Source: Typhlomys cinereus (Eukaryota > Chordata > Mammalia > Rodentia > Platacanthomyidae). From it: DNA of 64,000 nucleotides. Numbering within the stretch: position 1 is the stretch's first letter; each line of letters begins with the position of its first letter. The position numbers were made by a program, and so were the translations under genes. The stretch spans positions 1,816,397 through 1,880,396 of the forward strand of contig JALPQD010000076.1 of assembly GCA_023101885.1 (NCBI GenBank), in the 5' to 3' direction. A model generated the notes under the pieces. The model saw only the letters and a program-made list of their open reading frames with translations, was not told the origin of the DNA and searched no databases. Of this stretch, positions 1-12,340 are shown piece after piece.

Positions 1-125
1 CATCAACTAGACAGTCTCTTGCAGGTTTGCTAAAAAAAATGTGCCTTAACTATTAACTCTGAACAACTATGCCTAGAGTTCAGCCTCCAATTAAGTCGAC
101 ACCCAGATATCTAACTAGCACAGAA
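1..125 (+). repeat. Dispersed repeat family A, 3' fragment (cut by window start)
   Basis: 'catcaactagacagtctctt' and the following Leu-less AT-rich text match the 3' part of the copies at 3150-3545 and 54915-55330, which read 'catcagctagacaatctcc'. I cannot name the family with certainty. Confidence 0.55.
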
Positions 126-194
126 CTAGCTGCAGCTCATCCCTGACCCTTGCCCCTTCTCTTTTGATTCTTCGAATATCCACCAGGAACAGTG

Positions 195-455
195 AAGGCT
201 TAATCACCAACCTCTGCTACTTTTAAGAGGTTTGGCATCTTTAGGGAGTAGATCCCAGTGGGAGGAAGTGTGGTCATTTGGGACATGACCTTGGAGATGA
301 TACTGAGGCCTGGCTCCTCCTTTCTCTTTGCTTCCTGACCATCACAAGGTAAACAGACCTCCTCCTCCACCAGCTCACATTATGATGCACTGTGTCACCA
401 CAGACCCAAAACATCAGGGCCACCTTTCCACAGACCGAAACACCTGAATAAGTTT
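195..455 (+). repeat. MaLR-like / rodent dispersed repeat fragment (family B)
   Basis: The order of motifs (ttttaagagg, ggaggaagtg, cctggctcctcctttctctt, tgcttcctgacc, catgatgcactg-like, accacagacccaaaacatcagg) is that of a common rodent LTR-like dispersed repeat. It is diverged and non-coding. Confidence 0.55.
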
Positions 456-457
456 TC

Positions 458-575
458 CCAGCTAGGTATGGTGATCCGGGCCTGTAATCCTAGCACTTGG
501 GAGCTGAGGCAGGAGGATTACAATTTGGAGACCAATCTGGGTTATGTAGCAAGACCCTGTGTTAACAAATAAAAT
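458..575 (+). mobile_element. B1-like SINE
   Basis: It reads 'ggtatggtgatccgggcctg', then 'taatcctagcacttgggagc', 'gaggcaggaggatta' and 'agaccaatctgggttatgta': the 7SL-derived B1 order, ending near an A-rich tail at 568-575. Confidence 0.8.
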
Positions 576-1334
576 TTTCTTCCTGATAAGCTGATGTGCT
601 CAAGTATTTCATCACAGTAAGAGATCTCAGTGACCAAGTTTCTTTCCCCATCTCCTCTGGCATCAGCCCAAATCCCTGAGTACCAGACATGCCCTGCATC
701 AAGGATGAATGAAGACCTAGAAAGGAGAGGAACAGCCTTGCATGGCTTCCTTCCCTTGACTATGACACCTTCCTTCCCATCCTGAGGGCATTTGCACTCC
801 TTTTGCTTCAGCCTCTTTTTCAGACCTTGAAACTCTAGGGCTGTTTTCACACACAGTGAGAACAGTTAAGTACCGATATTAGAAACCTAGACCAGCTCGT
901 TAGTCCAGAGTGACCCTCCTTCTCCCCTTCCCCTTCCCCGCCTTAACCCCCCACCTCAGCCAGTGCCAGAATGCACCGGTGCTTCTCTGACTGAACACCA
1001 AGTGAGGTAGCCTTAGGTTTGGGGCCTCCCACAGTTCCCCTGAGGTATCAGGTCACTCACCGCATGTGGTATGTTCAAGAACTAAGGCCTGTCTAGGAGC
1101 ACAGGCCATGTGCATCTGTTCTTTAAAGGAGTGTCAACTGTCAACTCACTTTGGTTGTTTTCCAAGACTCAATCAGGTGCTTTTTTTTTTTTCATATTAT
1201 AGGCATCAGTGATTTTCATCCATACTACTAAGCTGCCTGGCCATCTGCTTTCAGACTGTGTGAACTCTCTCTGGCCAATCTTTTCTTTCTTTCCCTCCTT
1301 GAATGTATGTGTACATGTGCATGAATGCATATGT

Positions 1335-1336
<2 letters not shown>
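576..1336. other. Unique sequence downstream of AMER2
   Basis: I see no gene or recognisable repeat here, only short C-rich (about 919-950) and T-rich (1180-1192) runs. Confidence 0.5.
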
Positions 1337-1376
<40 letters not shown>

Positions 1377-1606
1377 GTGCTTGTGACACTGGGAGTTTAT
1401 GAAAGTGACATCAGGAATCATCTTGAATTGTTTTACTTCCTTATTGCTTTGCTCTGGGGTTCCCCAGGCTCTGCCTTCTGGGACCAGAATTAGAGGCTGC
1501 CACCATATCTGCCACCCGGCCATTTTTACATGGGATCTGAGATCTGAACTCAGGTCTTTTTTCTTGTAAGGCGAAGGCTTAACCCCTGATCCATCACCCT
1601 AGCCCT
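1337..1606 (-). mobile_element. tRNA-headed SINE with (CA)n tail, older type
   Basis: Read on the minus strand it starts at the 3' edge 'agggctagggtgatggatca', passes a tRNA-like B box region near 1535-1550, and ends in a long (CA)n tract (GT at 1337-1380 on plus). It is diverged from the younger copies. Confidence 0.7.
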
Positions 1607-1891
1607 CTGACATCCTTTGTTTCTAGGTCAGAACACTGCATTTTGATTGCCCTCAAAGTACCCAGTCACTTCGATGCTACCCTGCATCTTTTGCAAAGAT
1701 TAGACTTTTCCCTTTAATCTCTTTATCATATGTAGCCTTTTATTTTAAGAATGACATATCTTGTAGTATATATGTAAGACCTTTACACAAATACTTCATC
1801 CCTCTACAACCTAACTCAAGCAGAAAATACTAATACTCTAAGCAAATTCTCTGTTGAAGAATATATTGATCTCAATCCATGAGATCTTAAT

Positions 1892-2170
1892 TTGTGTGTG
1901 TGTGTGTCTGTGTGTCTGTATGTCTGTGTGTCTGTGTGTTTCAGAGGGCACTGTGTGTGTGCCAGGCCTAAGGGTGACTTCAGAAATCACCCTGAATTGC
2001 TTCAACCTCCTATTTGCTTCGCTCTGGAATTTCTCAGGCTGGACCTTCCAGGACCACAAGCGCACACTGCCACCGTTTCTGCCTAGAGTTTTCACTTGGT
2101 ATCTGAGATCTGAACTCAGGTCATTCTGTTTGTAAGGCAGAAGCCTAACCCTTGAGCCATCTCTCTGGCC
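1892..2170 (-). mobile_element. tRNA-headed SINE with (CA)n tail, older type
   Basis: On the minus strand it begins 'ggccagagagatggctcaag' (2170 down), then the tRNA-like head, an internal 'agtgtgcgcttgtgg'-type body and a CA-rich tail. It is the same family as 1337-1606, with which it is roughly collinear. Confidence 0.7.
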
Positions 2171-2259
2171 TGAATTAATTAAAGAGATTACTGAATGTCT
2201 TTCTTTTTTCCATAGTGTCATGTATGTGGAGGATGACATGAGTGTGCATGCATATTTAC

Positions 2260-2543
2260 ATGTGTATGGCATGTATGTGTGTGCCTGTGGGTAGAGGCCA
2301 AGGATTGATATTGGGAATCATCCTTGATAGCTCTCCCACCTTACTCTGTTTGACACAGGGTCTCTAATCAAACCCATGGTTTGCTAATAGGTTAGTCTGG
2401 CCAGCCAGTTTGATTGGGGCTTTCAGTTTTCACCTTCTGAAACTAGAATTACAAATCAGCCACCACATCTACATGAGATCTGAACTCTGGTTCTTGCGCT
2501 TGCATGACGAGCACTTTAACTGTGGAGACATCTCTCCAGGCCC
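2260..2543 (-). mobile_element. SINE, B4-like, diverged
   Basis: The minus strand starts 'gggcctggagagatgtctcc' and carries a body ('gagaccctgtgtcaaacaga') shared with 39300-39540. It reads like an older tRNA/B1 composite. Family assignment is uncertain. Confidence 0.5.
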
Positions 2544-2819
2544 TGATGTCACTTTTAAAGTAGTTTGTATTAATATATACAAAATATATATGTCTTAGAC
2601 AGAGATCTAAAAGTTATTACAACTTGGCACCACTAATGTATATTATAAATTAACTAAATGCATAAGTCAAATCTCATGATCCTCATTTTGTAAAGTAAGA
2701 ACCTACTATGGCTTACAGAAGTCAGGGAATTGCTCTGTTTCCAAGTACTGGTAAATATGTCAAGTCCAGATTCCATTTGATTCTGAAACTTGGCACTATG
2801 GTTTAGATATGCTTTATCT
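2544..2819. other. AT-rich unique sequence
   Basis: Nothing recognisable is seen between the SINE and the LTR-like fragment. Confidence 0.4.
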
Positions 2820-3010
2820 TATGTCATGGTTTGAATTTGAGTTGCTCCCAATAGGCTCATGCATTTGAGCCCTTAAGCTGATGTTAACGTTTGGGAAGGT
2901 CATGGCACCTTTAGGAGGTAGAGTCTTGCTAGAGGAAGACTATATCCCTTCTGGAACTGAAAGCCAAATAAATCTCCCTTTTTCCCTTGAGTTGTGTTTT
3001 GAGAGAAGAA
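2820..3010 (+). repeat. Family B LTR-like repeat, truncated
   Basis: It begins 'tgtcatggtttgaatttgag', includes 'gtttgggaaggtcatggcac' and 'ttctggaactgaaagccaaa', and has a poly(A)-signal-like aataaat (2968). The same order occurs at 57546-57925. It has the look of a MaLR/solo-LTR derived repeat with an internal deletion. Confidence 0.55.
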
Positions 3011-3149
3011 GACAGAAAGGTAACTGTTCCATTCCACAAAGGTCCATATGCTTGAGGGTTGGTCCCCAGTGTGGTAGTGACTCTGTGGTAGAAGCTTTAA
3101 GACCCGGAACTTTGTGGAAAGTAGCTGTTGCAGGTAGCCTGCATCACTG

Positions 3150-3545
3150 CTGATAAATTACCATCAAACCATTTAAGGAAACAAGGAATGTATTCTTTCT
3201 TGGGATAGTCCTGTTATAGTTGTTTGTCCAGCTTGGCAGGAACCCACACACCACCAGGAGTCAAGGGCGTACCACATCCACATAATGACAGAGAGAGACA
3301 ACTCCTACTTGCCAGACCAGCACATCTGACAAGTATACGTACAGATGGATGCCAACTCCTCAACCAGCTCTTTGTATTTTATCCACCTGTCCAAGGCCCC
3401 AGTTCTATCCACCATTGGTTGGGCCTCCCCCATCAGCTAGACAATCTCCTGCAGGTTCACTCTGAGCTCAGCTCAACTACTAATTATCTACAAATGTGCC
3501 CAGAGTTAGAACCCTCAACCATTACATTGACATCTGTACCTAACT
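3150..3545 (+). repeat. Dispersed repeat family A, near full-length
   Basis: It runs from 'gctgataaattaccatcaaa' to 'acattgacatctgtacctaa'. It is collinear with 54915-55330 on the same strand and with the reverse complements of 24015-24395 and 47585-47990. It contains no open reading frame of note, so it behaves as a non-autonomous repeat. Confidence 0.6.
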
Positions 3546-3639
3546 ATGCCAGTAGCTGTCATCATCCTTAGAACAGATTAATGTAGGTCTTATGGACTGG
3601 GTCAGTTCCCACAAACCTGACACTACTTCTTTGTTTAAT

Positions 3640-3753
3640 TTTCCTTCCTTCCTTTCTTCCTTCCATCTTCCTTCCATCTTCCTTCCTTCCTTCCTTCCTT
3701 CCTTCCTTCCTTCCTTCCTTCCTTCCTTCCTTCCTTCCTTCCTTCTTCCTTCC

Positions 3754-3784
<31 letters not shown>

Positions 3785-3787
3785 TTC
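3640..3787. repeat. (TTCC)n microsatellite followed by (CT)n
   Basis: About 130 nt of TTCC units with a few TTCCAT/TTCT interruptions are followed by a pure CT run (about 3760-3783). Such pyrimidine tracts are often length-variable. Confidence 0.95.
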
Positions 3788-3794
3788 TTGTTTG

Positions 3795-3912
3795 GTTCCT
3801 GTTGAGACTGGTTCTCATTGTGCACCCCTTGCTGCCCTGGCTTTTGAGCTTCTGGTCATCTGCCTCAGTGTGCATGGTGCTGGGATTATAGATGTGAGCC
3901 ACCACACCCAGC
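3795..3912 (-). mobile_element. B1-like SINE
   Basis: The plus-strand text 'tgctgggattatagatgtga' followed by 'gccaccacacccagcc' is the reverse complement of a B1 5' end. The rest ('gttctcattgtgcacccctt') is a diverged B1 body. Confidence 0.75.
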
Positions 3913-4115
3913 CGAACCCCTCTTCTGCATGTACTGATCAGCATTACTGCATGAACTTTCACCCATGTGATGTTATTCACCATAAAGCTCTCACCACGCA
4001 GATGTTGGCACTATGCTCTTAGAGTTCCAGAACTATAAGCTAAATAAATGTCTCTGTAAAATACCAAGCTTCTGGCATTTTGTTATATCAATAGAAAACA
4101 GACTGATATATGTGT
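3913..4115 (+). repeat. 3' end of MaLR-like LTR
   Basis: 'gttccagaactataagctaa', then 'ataaatgtctctg' and an end reading 'aaaacagactgatata', is the typical 3' end of MaLR LTRs. It may belong to the same insertion as 2820-3010, split by later repeats. Confidence 0.5.
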
Positions 4116-4999
4116 ACTCCTTTTATTACACTTTACTGTTTCAAAGACTTTAGGGGAAGTATCTTAGTGTCTCTGAAGTAGTTTCTTTGCTGCCTCATTG
4201 AGAGAAGATAGGGCTAAATTATCTCAAAGCACCTTCCACATTAATCTAGGAAAAGTGAGGAAGAAGAGGGAAGAGAATGGGCTGAAGGAAGGGGAGCAGC
4301 AAGATAAAAGGAAGAGAGGCCGGCCGTGTGAGCTTGCCATCTGCTATCCATGGCTCTCTTAATCTGTATTTACTGTGGCCAACGAGATCACCTTTGAAAT
4401 TATTTCTGCATTATGTTCTGTAGACAAATACTAATTTTTCCTTTTCATTTAAGAGAAAAGTGAGTATCTGTAGTATAAACAAGCCTATTTATCAGGAGGT
4501 GCACTTCAAACCAATTCACAAAGCCTTCGAGTCTTATTTTTCAAGTAGGAAATATCACAACTTCATTATTCTTCACATTGAGTCTCAAAATACTATGAAT
4601 TAGAATCTGTACAACACAGGGAACAAAAACCTATCACCAAACACAAAGCAAACGGAAAACAACTCTTTAGAAAGATACCTGGGGCCTTATTTTGACTGTT
4701 AAAGAGACTCTTACGGGTTATACAGCCTCACAGGAAGATTTGCTTAAGGACTCAGAACCGGATCAGAGTCAGAACCATCATCATGCTTAGCAAATGACAG
4801 CAACCAAAACCAAACAGTCTTCAGGTGTTTGCAAAATGTGGGAAGAAACACAGGCCTTCCATGTTTTTCTATTACACACACACACGTACACACACACACT
4901 CACACTGTCATCATCACCATCATTAGTGTGACTTCTAAAACTTGAAAAAGGCTAGAATAAAGCTGACTTTAAGAAATAACAACCAACAGAATTCACTTT
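4116..4999. other. Unique sequence between repeat cluster and AMER2 3' end
   Basis: No gene is seen. It holds a short purine-rich stretch (4255-4320) and an imperfect (CA)n at about 4873-4905. Confidence 0.5.
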
Positions 5000-5020
5000 A
5001 ACTGCAAAGGAGCAACAAAA

Positions 5021-5026
5021 TTTATT
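5021..5026 (-). terminator. AMER2: Candidate AMER2 polyadenylation signal (AATAAA)
   Basis: TTTATT on the plus strand is AATAAA in the AMER2 direction, with expected cleavage about 10-30 nt further at 4990-5010. Further AATAAA signals lie upstream in the transcript, for example near 5324-5329, so alternative sites are likely. Confidence 0.4.
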
Positions 5027-7224
5027 GACCGAATTAAACCCAACAGTTAAAATGACAGTGTTGTATTTTCATTTTAAAATGGTGAATGAATCAAGGAAAG
5101 TGCTATCCGCCCAAACTTTTTACATTCATTAAAAGGTTGACTATTAAAAAACTGTAACATGCACAATGGTACATTAGCACGAAATGGAATTATTTCAACA
5201 AATATACAAAATTCCCAAAATAAAAATATTTACACGTTTAAAAATATAAACATTGCTTCATCTATCACATTAAACCATTGGCATGGAGAAAGGAGCAAAG
5301 ACCCTATTGCTGTTTAGAATCCTTTTATTTATTTTTTTCAAAGCAAGTTTGGAAAACATGGAATTCATTCCAGGAGACACTTTTTTATTTGTTAAGAGGT
5401 TTATCATTCTATTATAAAAAATATTATCTATATGCCTGCTAACCTTTTTCTTCCTGTGCACAAGAGTAATGCAGCCCAACTTGCCCTCAAAGACATGCTG
5501 ACTTTCAGGATAGCTAACCAGAGGGATGGAGTTTTTCGGTCACTATGGTTGGGTGTCCTGCAATGCCTTACTGCCCCGAGATAGTGCTTGGAAGTCCCGT
5601 GAGCACTACTTGAAGTTCTCAAGGGGCCTGATAGGTAGCTGGAGGGCAAATGACAGTGACAAAGACTTAATGCTAAAACCATTTTTGTTGACATTCTTAA
5701 CAAATTTACCATCCTCAACCAAATCTACCATGTTTGGCTATATTTATACCAAGAGCAATAAAAAAATTTCCATTTTCTGGTGGGGTTCATTAATTCTTCT
5801 ATGCCACCTGAGGTCACACCAGGATGTGCCCCAAACATGCACACGTGTTAACACTGTGGACATCCTCCATGACTCTTTGCTACTAGGCCATGTATATTTT
5901 AATATTTCCACTTAGTCCACAACCCAGATCTGGAAATGGCTGAGAAAGTTCACCATGTTCAAAAAACCAGGAGCCAAGGTTTTATGTCATTGACAATGTG
6001 TATTCTCACACAGAAGTTCCCTCAATTTTAAATCCTTTCCACAGATTCTCTGTCTTATAATCAATAACCAAGGACTAAACATGGACTCTTCCTACTGTAT
6101 CTCCTTCCAGTGAGGCCTAAAATTTAGGAGGAAAAATGACCAAAAATAAATAGCTCATATGTTAGTAGAACTATCTTGTTAGCTGTGACAAATGTTTCCC
6201 TACATACTGAGAAGGACTTCTCACATGTATCAGAGGAAGACAGCAAAGGATGCTACCTGCAGATTCACCCCTGAAACTGCTTTAATGAATACATTTTTGG
6301 CAAAACATTGATCAAATTATATAAACTATTATGTCAACTAGTCAGTAAGTAACCCTAAAGTAATTTGGAGTATAAGACCCCAAATTTTGACTTGCCTAGG
6401 CAGAAAAAGCCTGCTTTGGCCAGGATCATTTTTGACTTTAATACAGAATTTTATGAAGGTAGTCAATTTGTCTAAGGCATCTACTTGAATTTGCCCAATC
6501 TTGTCTCAAGGTTATCAACTAATAATTAAAAATCATGTTCACTAACTTTTGATTCAAATAATCATTTCAGTGGCATCCAACATCAGAAAATATTGGTTTA
6601 ATTCTTATATCTCAGAATTATGAAAGTTTTTTTTAGCTGAGTAATATAAAAGGTGACACTTATGGCTGAAGAAGAAAGAGCTCTTATTAAAGTATTAACT
6701 GTGGAGTCAAGTGTCTGGTTCAGATGCTGCCCTTGTTGCTAGGTGAATGGTGTTGGTCTAGATGGTTCGCAGCTGTTTCCAGCAGCATTTTCTTCCTCTG
6801 GAGATGAGTCGTACAAACCTCCCAGGTTCTTGTGAATAATAAAAATAATGCACAGATTTTCATCTGCAACAATGTAGGAAGCACACACTATATAGGTTAC
6901 TAGGATTATCCAAAAAATGAGCGTGTTCATGGTTCTCAGGAGCTAGAACATGCCCAATAAGACTAGCTAAATGAATTGATGAAGCAGAAAATATAAATGG
7001 GACCAAAGAGTAGGCATAGGAGCATAGGTCGTGTCTTTTGATGGCAGATACCTGTGTTTGGAGCTCAGAGCTGAGCCTGGGAAGAGAATCACCAAGTTGC
7101 CCCCTGCTTAAACAGACGATGCAGCTTCTGGGGAAAGTTCTCAAGTTCTTGAAGCAAAACTCAGAAATTCTGCTTGTGCATGTTTATCAGAAAGAATTAA
7201 AGTTAGGATACTGAAAAAGAGGCT

Positions 7225-7690
7225 TTCCTTCCCATGAACATAGTAGCATTGTTCAAAGTGGCCAAGATGTGGAAGCAACCTACATGTGTGCTGACAGATG
7301 AGTGGATAAATAAAATGTCATCCATACACACATATAGTGGAATACTATTCAGCCTCCCAAAAGGAAGAAATCCTGACTGTGTGATAACATGGTTAGATCT
7401 GAAGGATGTTACACTTAGTGAAACAAGACAGCCATGAGAGGAAAAACAGTGCCTGATTCCACTTCTAAATACTCCAATTCATAGAATCAGAAAGTAGAGT
7501 GGCGGCTGCCAATGGCTGAGGGTGGAAGGATGGGACTTTGTTGTCCAGTGAACAGGAAGTTTCCATTACCCCAAGATGAGTAAACTCTCCATCTGCTACG
7601 TAACAGTATGTCTATACTTACAATTACAGTTAATACTGTATTGTCACTGAAAAAGAGCCAAAAGGGTCTAATCTCATGTCAGATGTTCTT
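7225..7690 (+). mobile_element. L1 3' fragment (old, L1M-like)
   Basis: The sequence follows the familiar end of L1 ORF2 and the start of its 3' UTR: 'attgttcaaagtggccaag', then a variant of 'gatgagtggataaataaaatg', 'gtggaatactattcagcc', 'acttagtgaaacaagacagcc' and 'atactgtattgtcactg'. Many substitutions and small gaps mean an old, dead copy. It lies antisense to AMER2 within the inferred 3' UTR. Confidence 0.8.
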
Positions 7691-8063
7691 ACTACAACAG
7701 AATGCACGGAAGGAATCTAGGCTAAAGGTGGGAAAGCTAGGGAAACTGGCTTGGAATGGCGGAAATCCTATCAGGACAAAGTGTTACCATGGAAACAGAA
7801 GAAAGTTCTGTCTGCACTTTCCTTGTTAATTCAGGGGAAGAAAGGGTGCTGCAAAGAGAAGGAAGCCAGTTGTTTTCCTGGGAACTGCAGAGGACGGCAG
7901 GATTCCCTCCCCTTGAGCAACCAAAAACATAATTCTTTTAGCCACAAAGCTAATTTCAGCCCCATGGACATGCAGGCTACTTGTTCTTGTTGAAACTGTT
8001 AATGACTTAGCCCTTGCGTCATACTTCAGCACACTAAACAATTTATGTAGCCCAGCGTCAGAG

Positions 8064-8130
8064 AGTAGGAAGAGATAGAGAGAGACAGCAACGGAGAAAC
8101 AGAGAGAGACAGAGCTAAGTCAGAGATGGA
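8064..8130. repeat. GA-rich simple sequence
   Basis: An imperfect run of gagaga/gacaga motifs lies within the inferred AMER2 3' UTR. The flanking 7750-8260 shows no recognisable repeat. Confidence 0.5.
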
Positions 8131-9396
8131 AGGGGTTACTTATGAATGAGCCAAAGAACTGAATTAAAGAGGACATGCCAGGGAGACAATGTCACCTGTC
8201 CCCATAGCTGTAAGAGGAAGAAATAAATGGTCTGTAGAGTTCTCAGTAGTGCTGTTTACAGTGAGGATTCAGCAAAGGCTGGTGACCATTAGTTTTAGAA
8301 GCATTTCTGTGACTTCACTCACCCCATTCTACAACATATACCAATACAAAAATTAATAGGGTAAAATAGGTCAGATAAAATAAAACAGTTTTAATGACTA
8401 TTAAGAAAAGCCAGCGGAAGTTCATCTACACCTAAGTCGCACACTGAATGGGTTTTTAATTAGCTATGATAGACAGTAGAGCAATGGCAGCTCAGGGGCT
8501 TCATCGCACTTTCATCTCCCCTGTTTGGTTCCGGAAGGACCTGCTGAGCACTCACTTTGGAAACCCTGATCTGCAGGTGAGGTAGGAATGCTTTCCTTTC
8601 TAAGTGGCTATTGTGGGACAAACTGTCTTCTTGCAGCCCTCACCACAAGCTTCGCCTGTACCTTCTCCAAGGGCTCCTCCTTCCTCCAGGAAGCCATCTA
8701 GGACAGACTGCTTCCAGGGCAGGTCCAAGTTGCAAAACCAGTAGGCACTCTGAGGAGGTGCCATGCTTCAGTCCCTGATCCACCCTTATGGCCCGAGCTT
8801 GCCCTTCTGCTCTGCCACGTAGTTTCATAAGCATAACCTAAGAAACCGAAAGTGTCTAAGGCCAATTTAACACACAAACACAAAAGCCATCTCTTAATCT
8901 ACCATGGGAGAGAAGAGACAATTGGGGGTGGCTGAGGGTTTCTCCAGTCCAGAGTCGTTTTCTAACTAACCATCCTGGTGACCAGGAGAGGTGACTAGAA
9001 TGGAAAATTCTTGAATTTCTTAGCAATGACCAAGGAAACAGTGCGTGTGACTGCAATATTGCATTGTACCTCAAAAGAGGTCAAACACAGGGAGCCAACT
9101 CCCCCACATTCCCAACTCAAGAAATTTCAAATGGCTAGAGGTGAGGAAAGAGTGAAACCTGCTAACAGGGTCCAGACATGTCAACACCACGTAAAAGTCC
9201 TGGGACCTGAGCAGCTAGATGACAGTAAAGCTGAAGGTGCGTGAACCCACTTCTTCATATGAAGCACCCAGCAAAGAGCTATCCTCCACAATTAACCAGA
9301 CAGAGGTATAATGAACACTCTTAGAAAGTTTGCTCAAAGAAATTTTAACACCTGGCATGCTCTTTTGACTGTGACAATTGAATCAGCAAAGGGCTA

Positions 9397-9404
9397 ATTT
9401 GCAT
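9397..9404 (+). promoter_or_regulatory. Octamer motif ATTTGCAT
   Basis: A perfect POU/octamer match (ATGCAAAT on the other strand) lies in an AT-rich stretch of the inferred 3' UTR, followed by an ATCGAT. Chance occurrence is likely in a window of this size. Confidence 0.2.
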
Positions 9405-11565
9405 ATCGATTTAAGTGAATAAGAAACAACTGGACAGGACCCTCCTCCCCACAGATTAATTACTTCCTGTATATTTGCATTTGAATAGGCAGACAACGGA
9501 AGTCCCCCTGGTCTGTATCCCATTGCTGTTACTGAAAAGATAAAAATGAGTTTCCTTTTGAGATGTCTTGAAATGCTGTCTGTGGAAATGAAGTTTCTTC
9601 CCCTTAAAGCCAGTGGAAGGATAAAAGCCTAAACCATCATCAGAGGTAGAGCAGCACATGTATGTGACATAGATGTTAAAGTCAGACTGTCTTTGTACAG
9701 AGACATTAAACTGAAATTCTCTACCAACAAATGGTTGCTCTCTCCCCTTATAAGTTTGGGTAGCTCTTTCCCCAAGGGCACTTAAACCACTTAAACCATG
9801 TATACCAGGAGAGTGTTATTTGCTCATACCTAATCCTTCTTTTTTAAAAAATAGCAAAGATGGGCCTATTACAATCCTCACAAGGCTATTAAGGAGGGCA
9901 TTAATAAAACTGGCATTTAAATCTAGAAATTTCTTACAAACCATCTTGCCAAACACAAATGAGACACAAAAGTAGCCCTTGGCACAAGGAAGCAACTCTG
10001 ACCTCCTTTCTGTGGTTAGAGAAGATTGACCACATACATCCCTGCCACTGAAGAGCAATTCACTGTTACATTCTTCATTTGGCTGATACAGGTGAAGTTC
10101 TTAAAACAGTAAGAAAGGATTCAGGAAAAAACATGGAGAAAATATTTTAAATCTTTTATGACTGAAATCTTGCTAACATTTTCCTTCCCTTCCAAAGAGG
10201 GCAACACAGTAGAGCAGAAATAAGTCCCCAAAGTGTTGAAGCCAAAAAGGAATTGCTCAGATGGTTTAGGAAGAAACCATCATGCTTCATGGTGTTCACA
10301 TCCATTCCTCAGATGATCTGACTTTTCTGAACAGCCAAACAAGTGAACAAACAAAACTCAGTCATGGAGTTGTGCAAAAGAAGACATAATCATTGCAGGC
10401 AAAACATGAGAAGGAAGAAAGATCCTTTGTTTGACAGCTAGGAACACAATTCATAGTCTCTCCAATTCCAGGGGGAAATGTATTTCGAGTCAAAATAGCA
10501 CTATCAACATTAATCAAATTAAAATCCTAATTTTCAAAGCATTGCAAATGTGAATTTTTTTAGATGTCTTTTGTTTAGTTTGAGGAGATACTTATATGAA
10601 TTATTAGTAATGGACTCAAGAATGCTCAAGGCTATCACTATAGAAGGGCTGCATTTATATCCATAAAGAAATTACATACTAAAACCTCCCTTTGAAATAA
10701 TATTAGGGATTTCATGCAATGCAATAAAAGCCAGTAATCTGACTAAATAAAGGAATGCAACAAACTTCTACCTCCTCATCTAATGGAATCACTGCAAATT
10801 CAAAATAGGGGCTAATCTCCTTTCTATTGCCAGCTCAAATCTGTTTTCCTATCGTGTCCATTTACTTCGTAACTTCCTTCATATTACCAAAATAGGTCTC
10901 CATATATTTAACTTGCCTCTTTCTTTCCTTTACAAAATAGAAATAAAAAAATGTAAACACAAAATAGCAGTCCTTTTCTTCGTAATCTCTCTGGAAAGGA
11001 GAGCTACACAGTGTTCTGTCATTCTTACACCTGTGTAGTTCCACTGGAATATATACAACCCTATGCGATGAATCACTTCCTAGCAGAAGCTCTGACCCTT
11101 TGGATTAAATACACCAAAGTACATTTCATAGAGGGTATCAATTTACTCACCACACACTAATAGCATTTTGGGAAATGCTTCACTTTATCATTCAGATCAC
11201 CAAGGCATGTAATAACCCTTTTTGACATGAAAATTTCAGCTGAAATATTAGAAACCATACACAGAGCTAAATCTTTCCTTCAAAAAAAAATCTTAATTTG
11301 ATGTTCATAACACATAAGCTTGCCAGTGTCCTTTTAGGCACAAACCTGTCACTCCCATAAGTTTAAATAAAACCAAAGTCAAACAGCATTTTAAAAAACT
11401 AATTTTCCTGTAGCTTCTTGTGACATATTCCTCATTTTGGACTTCCTACCATTGAGGGAAAGTTGGATACAAAATTTTATAACCAAGGCAAAAATCTCTG
11501 GCTTGAGGTGAGAAACAAATACACTCTTAATCCAAACCAGACAAAACCATTGTTCAATGGCATCA

Positions 11566-11620
11566 ATATATATATATATAATATATATACATAATGTATA
11601 TATTATATATACATATATAA
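11566..11620. repeat. AT dinucleotide tract with palindromic core
   Basis: A TA-rich run contains a 10-bp perfect inverted repeat centred at 11593 (arms about 11583-11592 and 11594-11603), and it could fold into a hairpin. It sits in the inferred AMER2 3' UTR. Confidence 0.6.
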
Positions 11621-12273
11621 TTAGTAGCAAAGAACCCATATAAACCAAAACAAAAAACCAACATTGCCCAAGTTACAAGTACATTAAAAAAAAACTTAAT
11701 GGTTTTGTAGACAATAATGATATCCAACTATAAGATCAGATTTTAAATTCTAGGTTATTATCAAGTTAAAAAATGCTAACTGTGGGATCTACCCATGAGA
11801 AGGTTGCAGCTTACAAAGGTTAAAAATACTGTTTCTATTGACAGTTAGGAAACTCTTTCCCTGATCTTGATCATTGCACTGGAGGGAGGAGTAGATCCCC
11901 AAAGCAAACAAAAAAAACATGTTAACCTAACTTTGTGAGACTTTTTATTTCTCCCCAAATGATCTAAACCAGCCAAACCAAAGCTCGCCTTTATTTGCCT
12001 CAGGGCAGATCTTTACCTATTTGGATATCTGGCAACTGATTGTGGGGTTTTCTTCCAATCAACCATCCCCCTCTTCTCACCAGGTAACCATGGGCTCCTT
12101 CAGCTTGTAGATGTTTTCCATATAGACTTAGTAAATGATTCTGCAGTGATCCCTCAAAGCCCTTTTGACTCTAGAGCAGCCTGATATTCTGCTGTGGAAT
12201 TAGTCAGGTTTGGTTAAATCTTACTTTCTGCAAAGGTAAGAAAAAGGTGACTTCTGAGTGGTCGAGGAGTTAA

Positions 12274-12340
12274 AGAAAAAAAAAAAAATCCAGGTTTTTA
12301 AGAGGCTAAAAAAGAAAAAGCAAAAAAAAAAAAAAAGGAA
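12274..12340 (+). repeat. A-rich runs (U-rich in AMER2 transcript)
   Basis: Two runs of about 12-15 A on the plus strand, separated by mixed sequence, lie about 220-280 nt after the AMER2 stop. In the mRNA these are U-rich tracts. Confidence 0.6.

Noticed and set aside
5526..5915. 129-codon plus-strand open frame
   Set aside because: It lies antisense to the inferred AMER2 3' UTR and has no recognisable motif.
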